Of a stretch of DNA of 64,000 bases, positions 44,020 to 55,500 are shown in pieces; the first letter of the stretch is position 1; every line of letters starts with the position of its first letter. Both the position numbers and the translations under genes were made by a program. Origin of the DNA: Bufo bufo (lineage: Eukaryota; Chordata; Amphibia; Anura; Bufonidae); NCBI RefSeq assembly GCF_905171765.1, contig NC_053393.1:69099371-69163370 (forward strand), read 5' to 3'. A model generated the notes under the pieces. That model ran no database searches. It was not told where the DNA came from and saw nothing but the letters and a program-made list of their open reading frames with translations.

Positions 44020-44640
44020 ATACAGGCACAGCAGTAACGACAGATTTAGCTGAATATAAATTGTAGGCCTAGTATTTAGGCCCTGGATGACAGGTATCCC
44101 TTTTACGGACAGAATTAGACTTGGAAATGCACGGTAGCGTGTGAAGTTATTGAGGATGACCCTATCCGCACCTTCAATGTAATATACCCTTTTATGGATA
44201 GATTTAAACTTGGCCTGATACAGCAGAAACCACTGATTTAGGGAATTGCTAAGTTGGGAATTGTATTTCAACCCAGAACAAAAACTGTGCTTTGGCGGAC
44301 ACTAAATAAATTGACCAGCCACAGCAGTAACAACAGATTTAGCTGAATATAAATTGTAGGCCTATTATTTAGGCGCTGGATGACAGGTATACGTTTACGG
44401 ACAGAATTAGACTTGGAAATGCCTGGTAGCGTGTGAAGTTATTGAGGATGACCCTATCAGCACCTTCAATCTAATATACCCTTTTATGGATAGATTTAAA
44501 CTTGGCCTGATACAGCAGAAAACAATTATTTAGGGAATTGCTAAGTTGGGAATTGTATTCAACCCAGAACAAAAACTGTGCTTCGGCAGACAGCAGACAG
44601 TATTACAATTGGCTAGCCACAGCTGAAACACCAGATTTAG
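44020..44640. repeat. Tandem repeat of about 300 bp in hAT copy 1
   Basis: Two full units and a partial: TAGCTGAATATAAATTGTAG at about 44047 and 44340; GTGTGAAGTTATTGAGGATG at about 44138 and 44430. Located between transposase and the element's 5' end. Confidence 0.85.
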
Positions 44641-45295
44641 GGTACTGCTATTTTGGCAATTGTATTTTACCCCTCAATAAAATAGCAAGCACAGCCAAGC
44701 CCCTGATGTAGGATATAGCAAAAAAAAAAACACACTATTGATGGTTGAAAATGGACTTGGTGGCAGCTTGTGCTGGCGCACCACAAGACACAAAATGGCC
44801 GCCGATCACCCCAGAAAACAGTGAATGAAAAACGCTCTGGGCAGCCTTAAAACAGTGAGCAATTGAATAGCAGAGGTTGTATGATACACAGCTGTATATC
44901 GATCACTTCAGTAAATAAATCACTGCCTAATCTCGCCCTAACAGCAGCAGCTGCATCCTATCCCTACACTGATCAGAGCGGAGTGACGTGCGGCGCTACT
45001 TGACTCCAGCTTAAATAGAGGCTGGGTCACATGCTGCACTGGCCAATCACAGCCATGCCAATAGTAGTCATGGCTGTGATGGCCTCTTGGGGCAAGTAGT
45101 ATGACGCTTGTTGATTGGCTGCATTGCAGCCTTTCAAAAAGCGCCGAACACCGAACCCGAACCCGGACTTTTACGAAAATGTTCGGGTCCGTGTCACGGA
45201 CACCCCAAAATTCGGTACAAACCCTAACTATACAGTTCGGGTTCGCTCATCCCTACTGGTAAGCGCAACTAATACCCAGTTTTTTCTACAATTTC

Positions 45296-45903
45296 TGTGA
45301 CAGAGGTTAGAAGAACGGAGAAACTGACTGCATGTGAGGTTAACTGACAGTCTCTTGGTTCTCAGTGTTGTTTGGTAATGACCACACCTCTGTCAGGTGA
45401 AGCCCGTGGTCATTACTGCTTGCCTATTTAGTTTGGTTTCACACTTCATACCATGCGGTTGATATTCTCTGCTTGGATTTGGAAGAGTTGGTGTGTGAAC
45501 CTTACCTGTGTTCCTGCTCATCCATTTTCTATAAGATAAGTTGTACTGCTTTTTGTATTTGGTTGTTCCCTTGTGCTTGTTGTTACTAGGCCTCAGGGAG
45601 ACACTGGTTCGTTCACCTGGGTAGGAACCAGTTGTCTCATTCCCTTTCACTGCCTCTAGGGCATCTCAGATCTCCTAGGGTTTAGGTTCCGGCGTATGTA
45701 TTTTCCCACCTTCAGGGTCTATACATACTGACAGGAGTCAGGGCCAGATATAGGGGTTTCATAGGAGGTGACCTTTCCCCTCTCCCTAGCCTTAAGGCCT
45801 ATTTCTCTGTCTTCTCCCTTCTGTTGTCTTTCTGGTGTCCCTCCCCTTGCCATTATTTCATCAACCGCCCAAAAACCGCCATTTTGTTTATATCAGTGCG
45901 GCA
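45296..45903 (+). repeat. 5' LTR and leader of a gypsy half-element
   Basis: Begins TGTGACAGAGGTTAGAAG. The pattern AGAAGA-CG-AGA-ACTG also occurs in the LTR fragment at 47727-47610 on the minus strand, linking the two. Ends just before the gag ATG at 45904. The LTR/leader border is not resolved. Confidence 0.6.
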
Positions 45904-47609
45904 ATGGATCCTATTTTTGCACTGGTCGGACAACTCCAGTGGCTGTCTCTGGAGATAGCTGACCTCTGCATGACCGTCTCACAAATCCAGAGACCACAGG
46001 CGGCTGGTTCTGACAACAGGAACCAGGTCTTCCCTGAACCCAAGGTGGATCTTCCGGACAGGTATTCCAAGGGAAGTGACAATTTTAGTCGGTTCAGGGA
46101 GTCGTGCAAATTATATTTTAAACTGCATCCACGCTCTTCTGGGGACAAGAGTCAAAGAGTGGGTATAATCATTTCTTTGCTAAAAGGTGACGCTCAGTCT
46201 TGGGCTTTTTCGTTGCCGACCGGATCACAGTCCCTCCGGTCGGTAGATTAATTTTTCAGAGCTCTAAAGCTTATCTATGATGACCCAGATCGGATCTCCC
46301 TGGTCGAGACCAAGTTGCGTGGCTTATGGCGGGGAGGGCGTTCTGCAGAGACCTATTGCTCTGAATTTAGGAGATGGGCTACGGATACAGTTTAGGGCTA
46401 TCCGAGAGCCTGAAGGACGCATTGGCGTTTTACGAATATCCCGAGTCATTAGAGGTGGCTATGTCCCTTGCTGTACATATTGATAGATGCTTGAGGGAGA
46501 GATCTAAGGTTCCTCACACTCAGTACATACTATCATATAAGGTGGCGGCCTATTCCAACACTTTGGGTAAAGAGACACTTGAGCACATGTCTGGTGATGA
46601 GCCAATGCAGCTGGGGGGAGCTACCCTTTGATCTGGTAATAAGAACTTTAGGCTTAAGATGAGACCCTGTTTTTCTGTGGAAAAGGGAGAAATTTTGTTA
46701 ACGTATGTCCTTATGTTAAATGTCAAGGTGAAAAAGAAAAAAAAATGTGTTTAGTCCTCATCTCACTCTTGGTGGTGTGGGTGGGGAATCTGAGAAATTA
46801 CTTTTGTCTTTTGCCGGTAGTTCCCGATTTCTCCTGCCTGCCAAGGTTGCGCTAGACTCCAAAACTGTGGGAATTGAAGTATTTATTGACAGTGGGACAG
46901 TGGGGTAGGGGTTAACCTAGTTGATTGTCAGTTCATTCGTATGCATGGGTTGACAACAAGTGCATTGGACAAAAATATTTCAGTGTTTGCTATTGATTCC
47001 GCTTCTCTTACGCAAAAATGTTTATCACAAATGGTGCAGGACATTTGTTTAATGGTGAGTGATTTTTATTAAGAATCTAATTTATGTTTTGTGCTGGAGG
47101 GTCTGCCTGCTCCCTTGATGCTAGGTTTACAATGGTTAAGCAAACATAATCCTACCATCGATTGGCAAGCGAGACAGATTCTTGATTGGAGTGATTATTG
47201 CATAGACAACTGTCTTAACACGTCGCTTTCTGTTGTAACCACTAAAGTTATACCTTCATTTATTTCTGATTTTTCCGATGTATTCTCTGAAAGTGGAGAC
47301 CAGGAGCTACCTCCACATTGGGAGTATGATTGCCCCATCAACCTTATACCTGGAGCTAGGTTGCCCAAGTCTCGGTTGTATAATTTTTCTGAACCTGAAA
47401 GAGTAGCCATGCGAGAATATATCACCAAGAGTTTGGCTAAAAGTCATATTAGACCATCCAAATCCCCAGTGGATGCAGGGTTATTCTTAGTTAAGAAAAA
47501 GTACGGAACTCTTAGACCATGTTTGGATTTCCGTGAGCTTAATTGTTTACTGTCCGTGATCCTCATCCCCTTCCACCAGATTGTTGGTGCCAAGGTGTTC
47601 TCAAAGTTG
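45904..47609 (+). pseudogene. Ty3/gypsy 5' half: gag, protease, start of RT
   Basis: ATG 45904 begins MDPIFALVGQLQWLSL. Capsid-like PKVDLPDRYSKGSDNFSRF and LLKGDAQSWAFSLPT follow, then a stop at 46249 and continuation in the same and other frames (AETYCSEFRRWATDT). A knuckle remnant (CGKGRNFVNVCP when read with a shift) is at 46667. The protease site VFIDSG is at about 46882. The pol frame 47091-47609 holds LPPHWEYDCPINLIPG and PVDAGLFLVKKKYGTLRPCL. The RT palm is deleted to VILIPFHQIVGAKVFSKL. It stops at 47609, where an inverted LTR starts. Confidence 0.85.
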
Positions 47610-47727
47610 GTGTCACAGGTAATAGGGAGTGGATAACACCAAATGACACACAGAAGGAATAGACCGGAGACTGTCATATACCAGTCTCTTCGATCTTCTC
47701 ATCTCTGTCATGGGAGGGACCGTGACA
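47610..47727 (-). repeat. LTR fragment, inverted
   Basis: On the minus strand it starts TGTCACGGTCCCTCCCATGA right after the purine tract AGAGGGGGGAAC (47739-47728). Only about 118 bp remain before the junction with the plus-strand RT. Confidence 0.7.
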
Positions 47728-49403
47728 GTTCCCCCCTCTACGGGTGACCTCCGGACACCCAGGGTCGACTTTATCAGGATCCGCCCTGTGAAAGGCCTTC
47801 ACAAGACGACTGGCATTAACGTCAGGAACCCACATTCTTTTCTCTGGACCGTAACCTTTCCAGTGCACGAGTTTGTTCACTATCCTGGCAATCTGAAATT
47901 TAAGATTACCTCCACCAACACCGGAGCCAGAGGTAAAGAGGACGGTTCAGCAGGTTCGACATATTTTTTTAGTAATGATTTGTGAAAAACATTATGAATT
48001 TATAAAGCCTGTGGAAGTTCAAGACAAAAAGCAACCGGATCAATAATGGAAAAGATCTTGTATGGCCCAATAAACCTTGGCCCCAACTTCCAAGAAGGTA
48101 CCTTCAACTTAATGTTTCTTGTGGACAGCCACACAGAATCACCCACTCTCAGGTCCGGACCACTCATACGTCTCTTGTCAGCCATACGTTTACACTTTTT
48201 GGCCATTTTTTTAAAAAAAAAATTGAATTTTTTGCCAAATAGATCACAGTGAAGCGGAAAATCTTTCCTCTTCCAGTATACTAGAAGTCTCAGTACCAGA
48301 AAATGTGCCATACTGCGGATGGAACGCATATTCTCCTAAAAACGGCGACTTATCAGTGCACTCCTGCCTACGGTTATTTATGGCAAACTCAGCCAACAAC
48401 AAAAATAAAGACCACTCCTCCTTATTCTCCGAGACAAAACATCTCAAATAAGTCTCCAAATTTTGGTTAGTGCGCTCAGTCTGTCCGTTCGACTGAGGAT
48501 GAAAGGCTGAAGAGAAGGACAATTGTACCCCAAGGCGAGTACAGAACACCTTCCAGAATCTGGAAACAAACTGAGTCTCCCTATCAGACACCACATCAGA
48601 GGGGATACCGTGAAGTTTCACGATGTTATCGACAAACACTTGTGCGAGAGTTTTAGCATTAGGTAGACCTGATAATGCTATAAAGTGCGACATCTTGCTA
48701 AAGCGATCAACAACCACCAGAATCACAGTTTTTCCTGAGGAATTTGGCAAATCTGTGATAAAGTCCATGGACAAATGAGTCGACGGTCGGGACGGGATAG
48801 ACAAGGGAAGTAGAGATCCTGAAAGCTGAGTATGTGTCACCTTGTCACGCGCACAAGTCTCACAAGCTGACACATGGCCCTCAATACATTTACGCAATCC
48901 TGGCCACCGGAATCTCCGGGAAATTAGATCAACCGTGTATCTGCTTCCAGGGTGTCCCGTGAGAACAGTACTGTGATGTTCTTGAAACACCTTGTGCCGT
49001 AGTTGCGAAGGAACAAACAACTACCCTGGAGAACAAGAATCAAGTGCATCTCCCTGGGCCTCTAACACCTCTGCCTCAAGTTCAGGATAAAAGGGTGGAT
49101 ACAACCACCTGATCAGCTAATATTAAGCCAGGATCACCCCCCACCCACCCCCGGGAAAGCTACGCGACAAAGCATCCGCTTTGACTTTGTTAACCCCAGG
49201 GCGATAGGTGACAACGAAATTAAATCTGGTAAAAAACAACGACCATCTGGCCTGCCTTGGGTTCAGACGTTTAGCCGACTCCAGATAGGCCAGATTTTTG
49301 TGATCAGTAATTACCGTAATGGAATGAATCGCTCCTTTCAACCAATGACGCCATTCCTTAATAGCCAACTTAATGGCCCGCAACTCTCTATTACCTACTG
49401 TAA
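47674..49403 (-). pseudogene. Ty3/gypsy 3' half: RNase H, integrase, chromodomain
   Basis: The minus strand gives RNase H ([39 protein letters not shown]; 49403-49123). The integrase frame is 49020-48244 with zinc region HHSTVLTGHPG and CETCARDK, catalytic MDFITDLP, VVSDRETQF and NGQTERTNQ. Next is the DNA-binding tail (RVGDSVWLSTRNIKLKVPS, 48180) and a chromodomain end with [20 protein letters not shown] (47875-47815). Frame changes separate the blocks and RT is absent. It faces the 5' half at 45904-47609. Confidence 0.9.
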
Positions 49404-50046
49404 CGGATCTCCTGGCACCCCGACTGGGTACCTCTGTTGATGAATGCTCCTAGTGCTTCCCGAGGGTTCCAACCACTCCACTTGACACCGTAAGCACTGC
49501 CGACCCCACGAACCGCCACAGCTTGGTTGGGATCTCGCCGTCTTCTACCCACCCTGGATCTACGACAAGGCTTCCAGGTTCCAGTGGGTGAACCTCTCTT
49601 CCTTCAGAGAGCGATGCAGGAACAAGCTCTTAAAAGAGCTCAGGGTCCCCCCCTGCTACTATAACTATATTCCAGGTGGCGATGAGCTTCCCCCTGCTGC
49701 TACTATAACCATATTCCAGGTGGCAATGAGCTTTTCTGCGCAGTATCCCAATGCTAAACTACTCCACTTGACACCGTAAGCACTGCCGACCCCACAAACT
49801 GCCGCAGCTTGGTTGGGATCTCGCCGTCTTCTACCCACCCTGGATCTACGACAAGGCTTCCATGTTCCAGTGGGTGAACCTCTCTTCCTTCAGAGAGCGA
49901 TGCAGGAACAAGCTCTTAAAAGAGCTCAGGGTCCCCCCCCCCCCCGCTACTATAACCATATTCCAGGAGGCGATGAGCTTCCCCCTCCTGCTACTATAAC
50001 TATATTCCAGGTGGCGATGAGCTTTGCTGCGCAGTATCCCAATGCT
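49404..50046. repeat. LTR-like start and 286-bp tandem duplication
   Basis: TGTAACGGATCTCCTGGCAC (49410) looks like an LTR start and interrupts the RNase H of the neighbouring element. From 49476 a 286-bp unit is repeated once, at 49762 (CTCCACTTGACACCG at both starts). Each unit ends with GCGCAGTATCCCAATGCTAA, which is LINE endonuclease sequence, so the duplication spans the LTR-like/LINE junction. An inner repeat CTACTATAACCATATTCCAG occurs twice per unit. Confidence 0.8.
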
Positions 50047-51120
50047 AAACTACTCTGCATGGGCGATTTTAATTTAGTGATGCATGAAGATATGGATAGA
50101 TTTCACTCAGGAAGGGGAGAAGGTGATTGCACTCAACATGTCACCGTCCTTTCTAGAATGATTAAGGAACTGGGATGGCTAGATATGTGGAGACTGAAAC
50201 ATCCGCTTCAGAGGGAGTACTCCTGCTTTACTCCTGCCAGGGGTGCCTTGTCCAGAATTGATTATCTTCTGGGCAATGCAGCAGTATACACAGATCTTGT
50301 GGATGTTGGATATGGACCACAGGGACCCTCGGATCATGCACCGGTCTTTGCTCCATGATGTTGTCAAGCAGAGTATCAAAATGCGCATTCATCCATTCTG
50401 GTTGTCCCTTATGACCGCGAATGATAGAATTCCTGACCAGCTTCAGTTATTTTTGGAAGTGCAGGATATGATGACGGATGATTTGCTACTCTGGGAGACA
50501 ATGAAAGCCTACTTGAGGGGATGCCTCAAATCGTCCATATCCTATATCAAAAGAGATTCTGCGCGCAAGGAACTAGAATTACATACTAATTGCAAGGAGG
50601 CAGAGAACTTGTTTAGGTCTAATCCCTCTGAGGTGAATAGACAAGAATGGATGCTTAAAGGTAGGCTTTATATGATGCACCTCAGGGAAAAGAGTGAACG
50701 TAAATTATTCTTTTTAAAGCAGCAATCCTTTGAGACGGGTTATTAGAATAAAGAATCCTGAGGGCTTGGTGGTAGAATCAGTCGGGGATATATTGGAATG
50801 CTTGAAAGGGTTCTATCGAGACCTTTACAAGTCTGCAGCTCAATATACAACACAAGAGTTAGGGACTTATTTAATGGAGGTAGTACATCCCCAGCTTAGC
50901 GAAGAGGATAGGAATCTATTAGAAGCTGACATCTCGCTAGAAGAAATCCAAATGGCAATAAAGAAGCTGTCGGCTGGTAAAGCGCCTGGCCCGGATGGAA
51001 TTCCGGTAGAAGTGTATTCTAAATATGCTGATGTATTGGGGCCCCAACTTCTTAAATTATATCTGGCTACTCAGCAACGGCATCGGCTGTCAGAATCCAT
51101 GTATGATGCTACTATAGAGG
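50010..51120 (+). pseudogene. L1/Tx1-like LINE ORF2 fragment: endonuclease and RT start
   Basis: Endonuclease motifs CMGDFNLVM (50058), ALSRIDYLLGNA (50248) and GPSDHAPVF (50328) are those of an APE-type nuclease. After a frame change 50340-50743 has IKMRIHPFWLSL and SISYIKRDSARKELELH, the linker between nuclease and RT. A second change leads to 50730-51120 with LSAGKAPGPDGIPVEVYSKY, the first RT block. It is 5' truncated and cut at 51120, before the RT catalytic site. Confidence 0.88.
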
Positions 51121-51405
51121 TGAAGAAAATCACAGAAATAAGATAATAATGCACTTAGTAAAGTAGATGCAAGCATTATATATGGACAAAGTCCTCACTC
51201 TGATATGATAAAATCTGAGACACTTAGCCAATATATTTTGATCAAAACACATCTGAGCCCGCCTACTAAGCGCCAAGGTGGTCTCAGGTCAGGCGGGTCC
51301 TACGCTAAACCTACCTAAGCCATTGGGCTTCTATGTTCAGGAGTGCAGACGCCGCACATATGGTGTGCTGCTCCTAGTCACCTCCATGTGCATCAAGCAA
51401 CCAAT
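51121..51405. repeat. Unclassified repeat, left part
   Basis: The first 95 bp (51121-51215) recur almost exactly at 58023-58117. Taking out the gypsy element and its duplication, the two copies lie 497 bp apart, so this is either a 497-bp tandem unit or an element with terminal direct repeats. Confidence 0.7.
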
Positions 51406-52503
51406 TGTAACAGTACAGCCTGGATCACAGCGGCTCCCTGTGACGATACGCTGACTTGCGCTCCAGCGTGGAACGCACCGGCCGTCTGCGATGATACGCT
51501 GGCTTGCGTTCCAGCGTGGAACGCAGCGACCGCCTGTGTTGTTACGCTGGCTTGCGCTCCAGCGTGGAACGCAGTGGCTGCTGGGCCCTCCTGTGACTCC
51601 GCCCACTTACCGTCCGGCCCTTAAATAGAAGACAGGTGCTAAGCAGGGTGTTCCACTAATGGAGTGCGCACCCTGCTAGCTCCACTGCATCTGAGGACTC
51701 TGTCCACATATCCAGACCTGGATCCCTAACAACAGCGTGAAGGACTGTCTACCTTCTTGCCACTGGCTTCCCCACTGCTGGCTTCCTAGCCAGGACCAAC
51801 TAACCGCAAGTATATGCCTGTTACCTGCTCTGATTAATGTCCTGGAATTTTGAGTGGGGTGGTTCCTGACTAGTGTGAGACAATACTCCCAAACCAACTC
51901 TGAACCTACTGCATACTATATACTAAACTGTGGACATGCTCTGAACCTACTGCATACTATATACTAAACTGTGGACATGCTATACTAACTCTGAACCTAC
52001 TGCATACTATATACTAAACTGTGGACATGCTCTGAACCTACTGCATACTATATACTAAACTGTGGACATGCTATACTAACTCTGAACCTACTGCATACTA
52101 TATACTAAACTGTGGACATGTTCTGAACCTACTGCATACTATATACTAAACTGTGGACATGCTCTGAACCTACTGCATACTATATACTAAACTGAGGACA
52201 TGCTATATACTAACCCTGAACCTATTGCATACTAGATACTAACTCTGAACTGTGCACAAGCTTATACTAACTTGTGACTCCTGTAATACTGGTTGACCTT
52301 CCTCTCCAGCAGTAATACTAAATAGATGGATAGCGGTAAATGATTTTGTTACCCCAAACTCTCCGCCCAAGACTGAGAGAGACGCCTGGGGTACATACTG
52401 AGTAACCGCGAATCCCACAGCCAAGAACAAGGGCAGTGGGATAATAGTGCATGTCCATTGCTTCCGCAGTTGAGATCCTAACTGATCAACTAGGTGCGTT
52501 ACA
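51406..52503 (+). repeat. 5' LTR of the intact gypsy element
   Basis: Begins TGTAACAGTACAGCC and ends GGTGCGTTACA. It contains three 48-bp units (TACGCTGACTTGCGCTCCAG at 51447, 51495, 51543) in a GC-rich promoter region. From 51897 to 52256 there is a tandem array of about 41- and 50-bp units (CTGAACCTACTGCATACTAT). The 3' LTR has the same arrangement. Confidence 0.95.
51621..51628 (+). promoter_or_regulatory. TATA-like box in the LTR
   Basis: TTAAATAG, directly after the GC-rich 48-bp repeats, is the likely core promoter of the retrotransposon. Repeated in the 3' LTR. Confidence 0.45.
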
Positions 52504-55500
52504 TATTAGTGGAACCCACATGGATCCAGCGGAGGTTGCAGGTCACCTCGTCACCCTCACTAAGAGGGTGGAGACCCTCAATGTGACTATACAACATCTC
52601 CAGCTAGAAAACCAGGCAATACGGCAACTTGTCACTCAGGGGCCAGGACACCCCCGTGATGGACCAGAACCCAAGGTCAGCCCACCTGAGATATTCGCGG
52701 GTGACCGAAGGCAGTTCAGGGATTTCCTGAACGCGTGCAAACTAATGTTTGAGCTGCAGCACCGGACTTACCCAACTGACAGAACAAAAGTACTTACCAT
52801 GATCTCATACCTCAGGGGGGAGCCCAGAGCATGGGCCAATACTTATTTAGAAAAGGAAGACCCAGTCCTGGAATCCTTCCCTCTGTTCCTTGAAAAAATG
52901 GCCCTTCTCTACGAGGACCATAGTAAACAGCTGACCGCTGAGACCGCTATACGCAGCCTTAAACAAGGGAGACGACCTGTAGAGGACTTTATTGCGGAAT
53001 ACACTCGCTGGGCCTGGGAGACTGAATGGAATGACCTCACCCTTAGGAATCAGTTTCGCCTAGGTCTTTCCGAGGCCCTGAAGGACGAATTAGCCAGAGG
53101 AGAATTACCACTTACACTTAATGCCTTGATGCAGAAGGCCACCACCATTGACAGACGGCTGAGGGAACGCAGAGCCGAGAGAGTCTCAGGCTTCACACCC
53201 AACCCAAGACCGTCCAGCCAGGGTCCTGCTGTAGAGATGATGGAGATTGGGGCGATCCGAGGTCCTCTGACCGAGAGAGAGAAAGCCAGGAGACGTAACC
53301 TCAACCTCTGTTTATATTGTGCGTCTGCTGACCATACCGTTGACGGATGCCCCGCGATACGTAAGAAGTGCGAAGGTAAGAGCGGCACGTCTTGTACCTT
53401 AGGCAGTACAAAAAATAGTACTGGTGGTTACATATACACGTCTCTCACCTTACAGTGGGACCAAAACCGGATTATCGTTGAAGCCATGGTGGACACGGGA
53501 GCTTCGGGGAATTTTATCGATATGCATCTGGTTGAGCGAAATAAAATTCCCCACATGAGAAAAAACGTTCCGATATCCGTGAGTTTCATTGACGGTACCA
53601 CTTCTAGTCCTATCCACAGTCAGACTCAACCCCTCATGGTGACATGTGAAAATAACCACACAGAATTCTTATCCTTTGATATCATACACTCTCCATTGTT
53701 TCCCGTGATTCTTGGGTTGCCATGGTTGCAAATACACCAGCCAGCCCTCCTATGGAAACAGGGGAGAGTTCAGTTTACGTCACCTTATTGTATGGAGACC
53801 TGCTTTCCTCTCAAATCTCTCATGCACGTGGGAGTGAACCAGGTCCCCAGCCAATACGCAGACTTTGCTGAGGTATTCAGCGCAAAGAAGGCGGAATCTC
53901 TTCCGCCCCATAGATCTTACGATTGCCCCATAGACTTGCTGCCGGGTAGTGAGATACCCACGGGTAGAATTTATCCATTGGCACAACCAGAACTTGTTCA
54001 CCTCAAACAGTACCTAGAAGAGAACTTACGAAAAGGTTTTATTCAGCCTTCAACCTCCCCGGCAGCAGCAGGGATGTTCTTTGTGAGAAACAAAGACTCA
54101 AGCCTAAGGCCCATTATAGATTACAGAGCCTTGAACAAAGTAACAATCAAAAATCGGTACCCCTTGCCGCTAATATCCGAACTCATAGAAAGATTACAAA
54201 CAGCAACAATCTACACCAAGCTGGATTTGAGAGGCGCATACAACTCAATTAGGATCAGAAAAGGTGATGAATGGAAGACAGCTTTCCGCACTCGGTATGG
54301 ACTCTTCGAGTATACAGTGATGCCCTTCGGGTTGTGCAACGCCCCTGCCACATTCCAAAATTTTATTAACGACATCTTTAGGGATCTACTGGACGTATGT
54401 GTAATCATCTATCTTGATGATATACTAGTGTATTCCGATAACTTACACGATCACAGGAAACATGTCCGTTGGGTTCTCGCACGGTTAAGTGTTCATCGCT
54501 TATACGTCAAACAGGAAAAATGTGTATTCGAGACTACCTCTCTTCCCTTCCTCGGATACTTAATTTTACCCAAAGGTATCCAGATGGATCCCTCAAAAAT
54601 CACTTGCATCCAAAATTGGCCGATTCCGGATTCCAGGAAAGCTCTTCAACGGTTCCTGGGGTTCTCAAACTTCTATAGGAAATTCATTAAAGATTTCTCC
54701 GCTACCACTAAACCACTAACCCGCTTAACTAGTGTCAACACGAAGTTCGTTTGGTCCAAGGACGCCCAATCAGCGTTTGAGTTATTAAAGAACAGGTTCA
54801 CTACGGCACCGATACTGACTCTCCCAAATCCGAACCATCACTACGCGCTGGAAGTAGACGCATCCCAGGCAGCCATAGGAGCTGTTCTGTCCCAGCGAAG
54901 CTCTTTTTCAACTCCGTTACATCCTATCGGGTTCTACTCCCGGACGCTAAATACAGCCGAATTCAATTACCCCATAGGCGAAAAGGAACTCCTCGCCATA
55001 AAGTGCTCCCTGGAAAATTGGAGGCATTTACTTGAAGGATCAATACACCCCATCACAATTTATACGGATCACCGTAATCTACAATACCTGAAAACCAATA
55101 AAACATTATCAGGCCATCAAGTACGGTGGAGTTTTTGTTTTGACAGGTTTAACTTCCAAATTACATACCAACCAGGCTCAAAAAATGGGAAGGCCGACGC
55201 CTTGTCACGACTGGCTGAAATTCGCACCTCAGACACGGCTCCCACATGGATCATTCCACCGAAGAAACTCGTCCTTGCCACCATAACGTTGGAAACCCAG
55301 CTCAAGGATGCTCTAATTAATGACCATGCTAATACCCCCCCTGGTCTTTCGCAGAACCAACAGGGTCTCCTTTACAAGGACAGCCAACTGTACATACCAC
55401 CCTCCCTCACCAATCAGGTGATCAAACTTTGCCATGATTTACCCCTCGCGGGACATCCCGGCATTGCTAAAACCACAACCCTGATACGCAGGAACTTCTG

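Larger units (their letters stand above)
39058..45255 (-). mobile_element. hAT transposon with near-intact transposase, copy 1
   Basis: 8-bp target duplication CTGGTGAG/CTGGTAAG, seven of eight matching (39050-39057 and 45256-45263). Ends TAGAGTTGAACGAAC and, inverted, TAGGGATGAGCGAAC. CCGAAC/GTTCGG repeats are dense within 150 bp of both ends. Order on the minus strand: 5' end, a 300-bp tandem repeat (44600-44020), transposase, a VNTR (40530-39349), 3' end. At 6.2 kb it is long for hAT because of the arrays. Confidence 0.92.
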
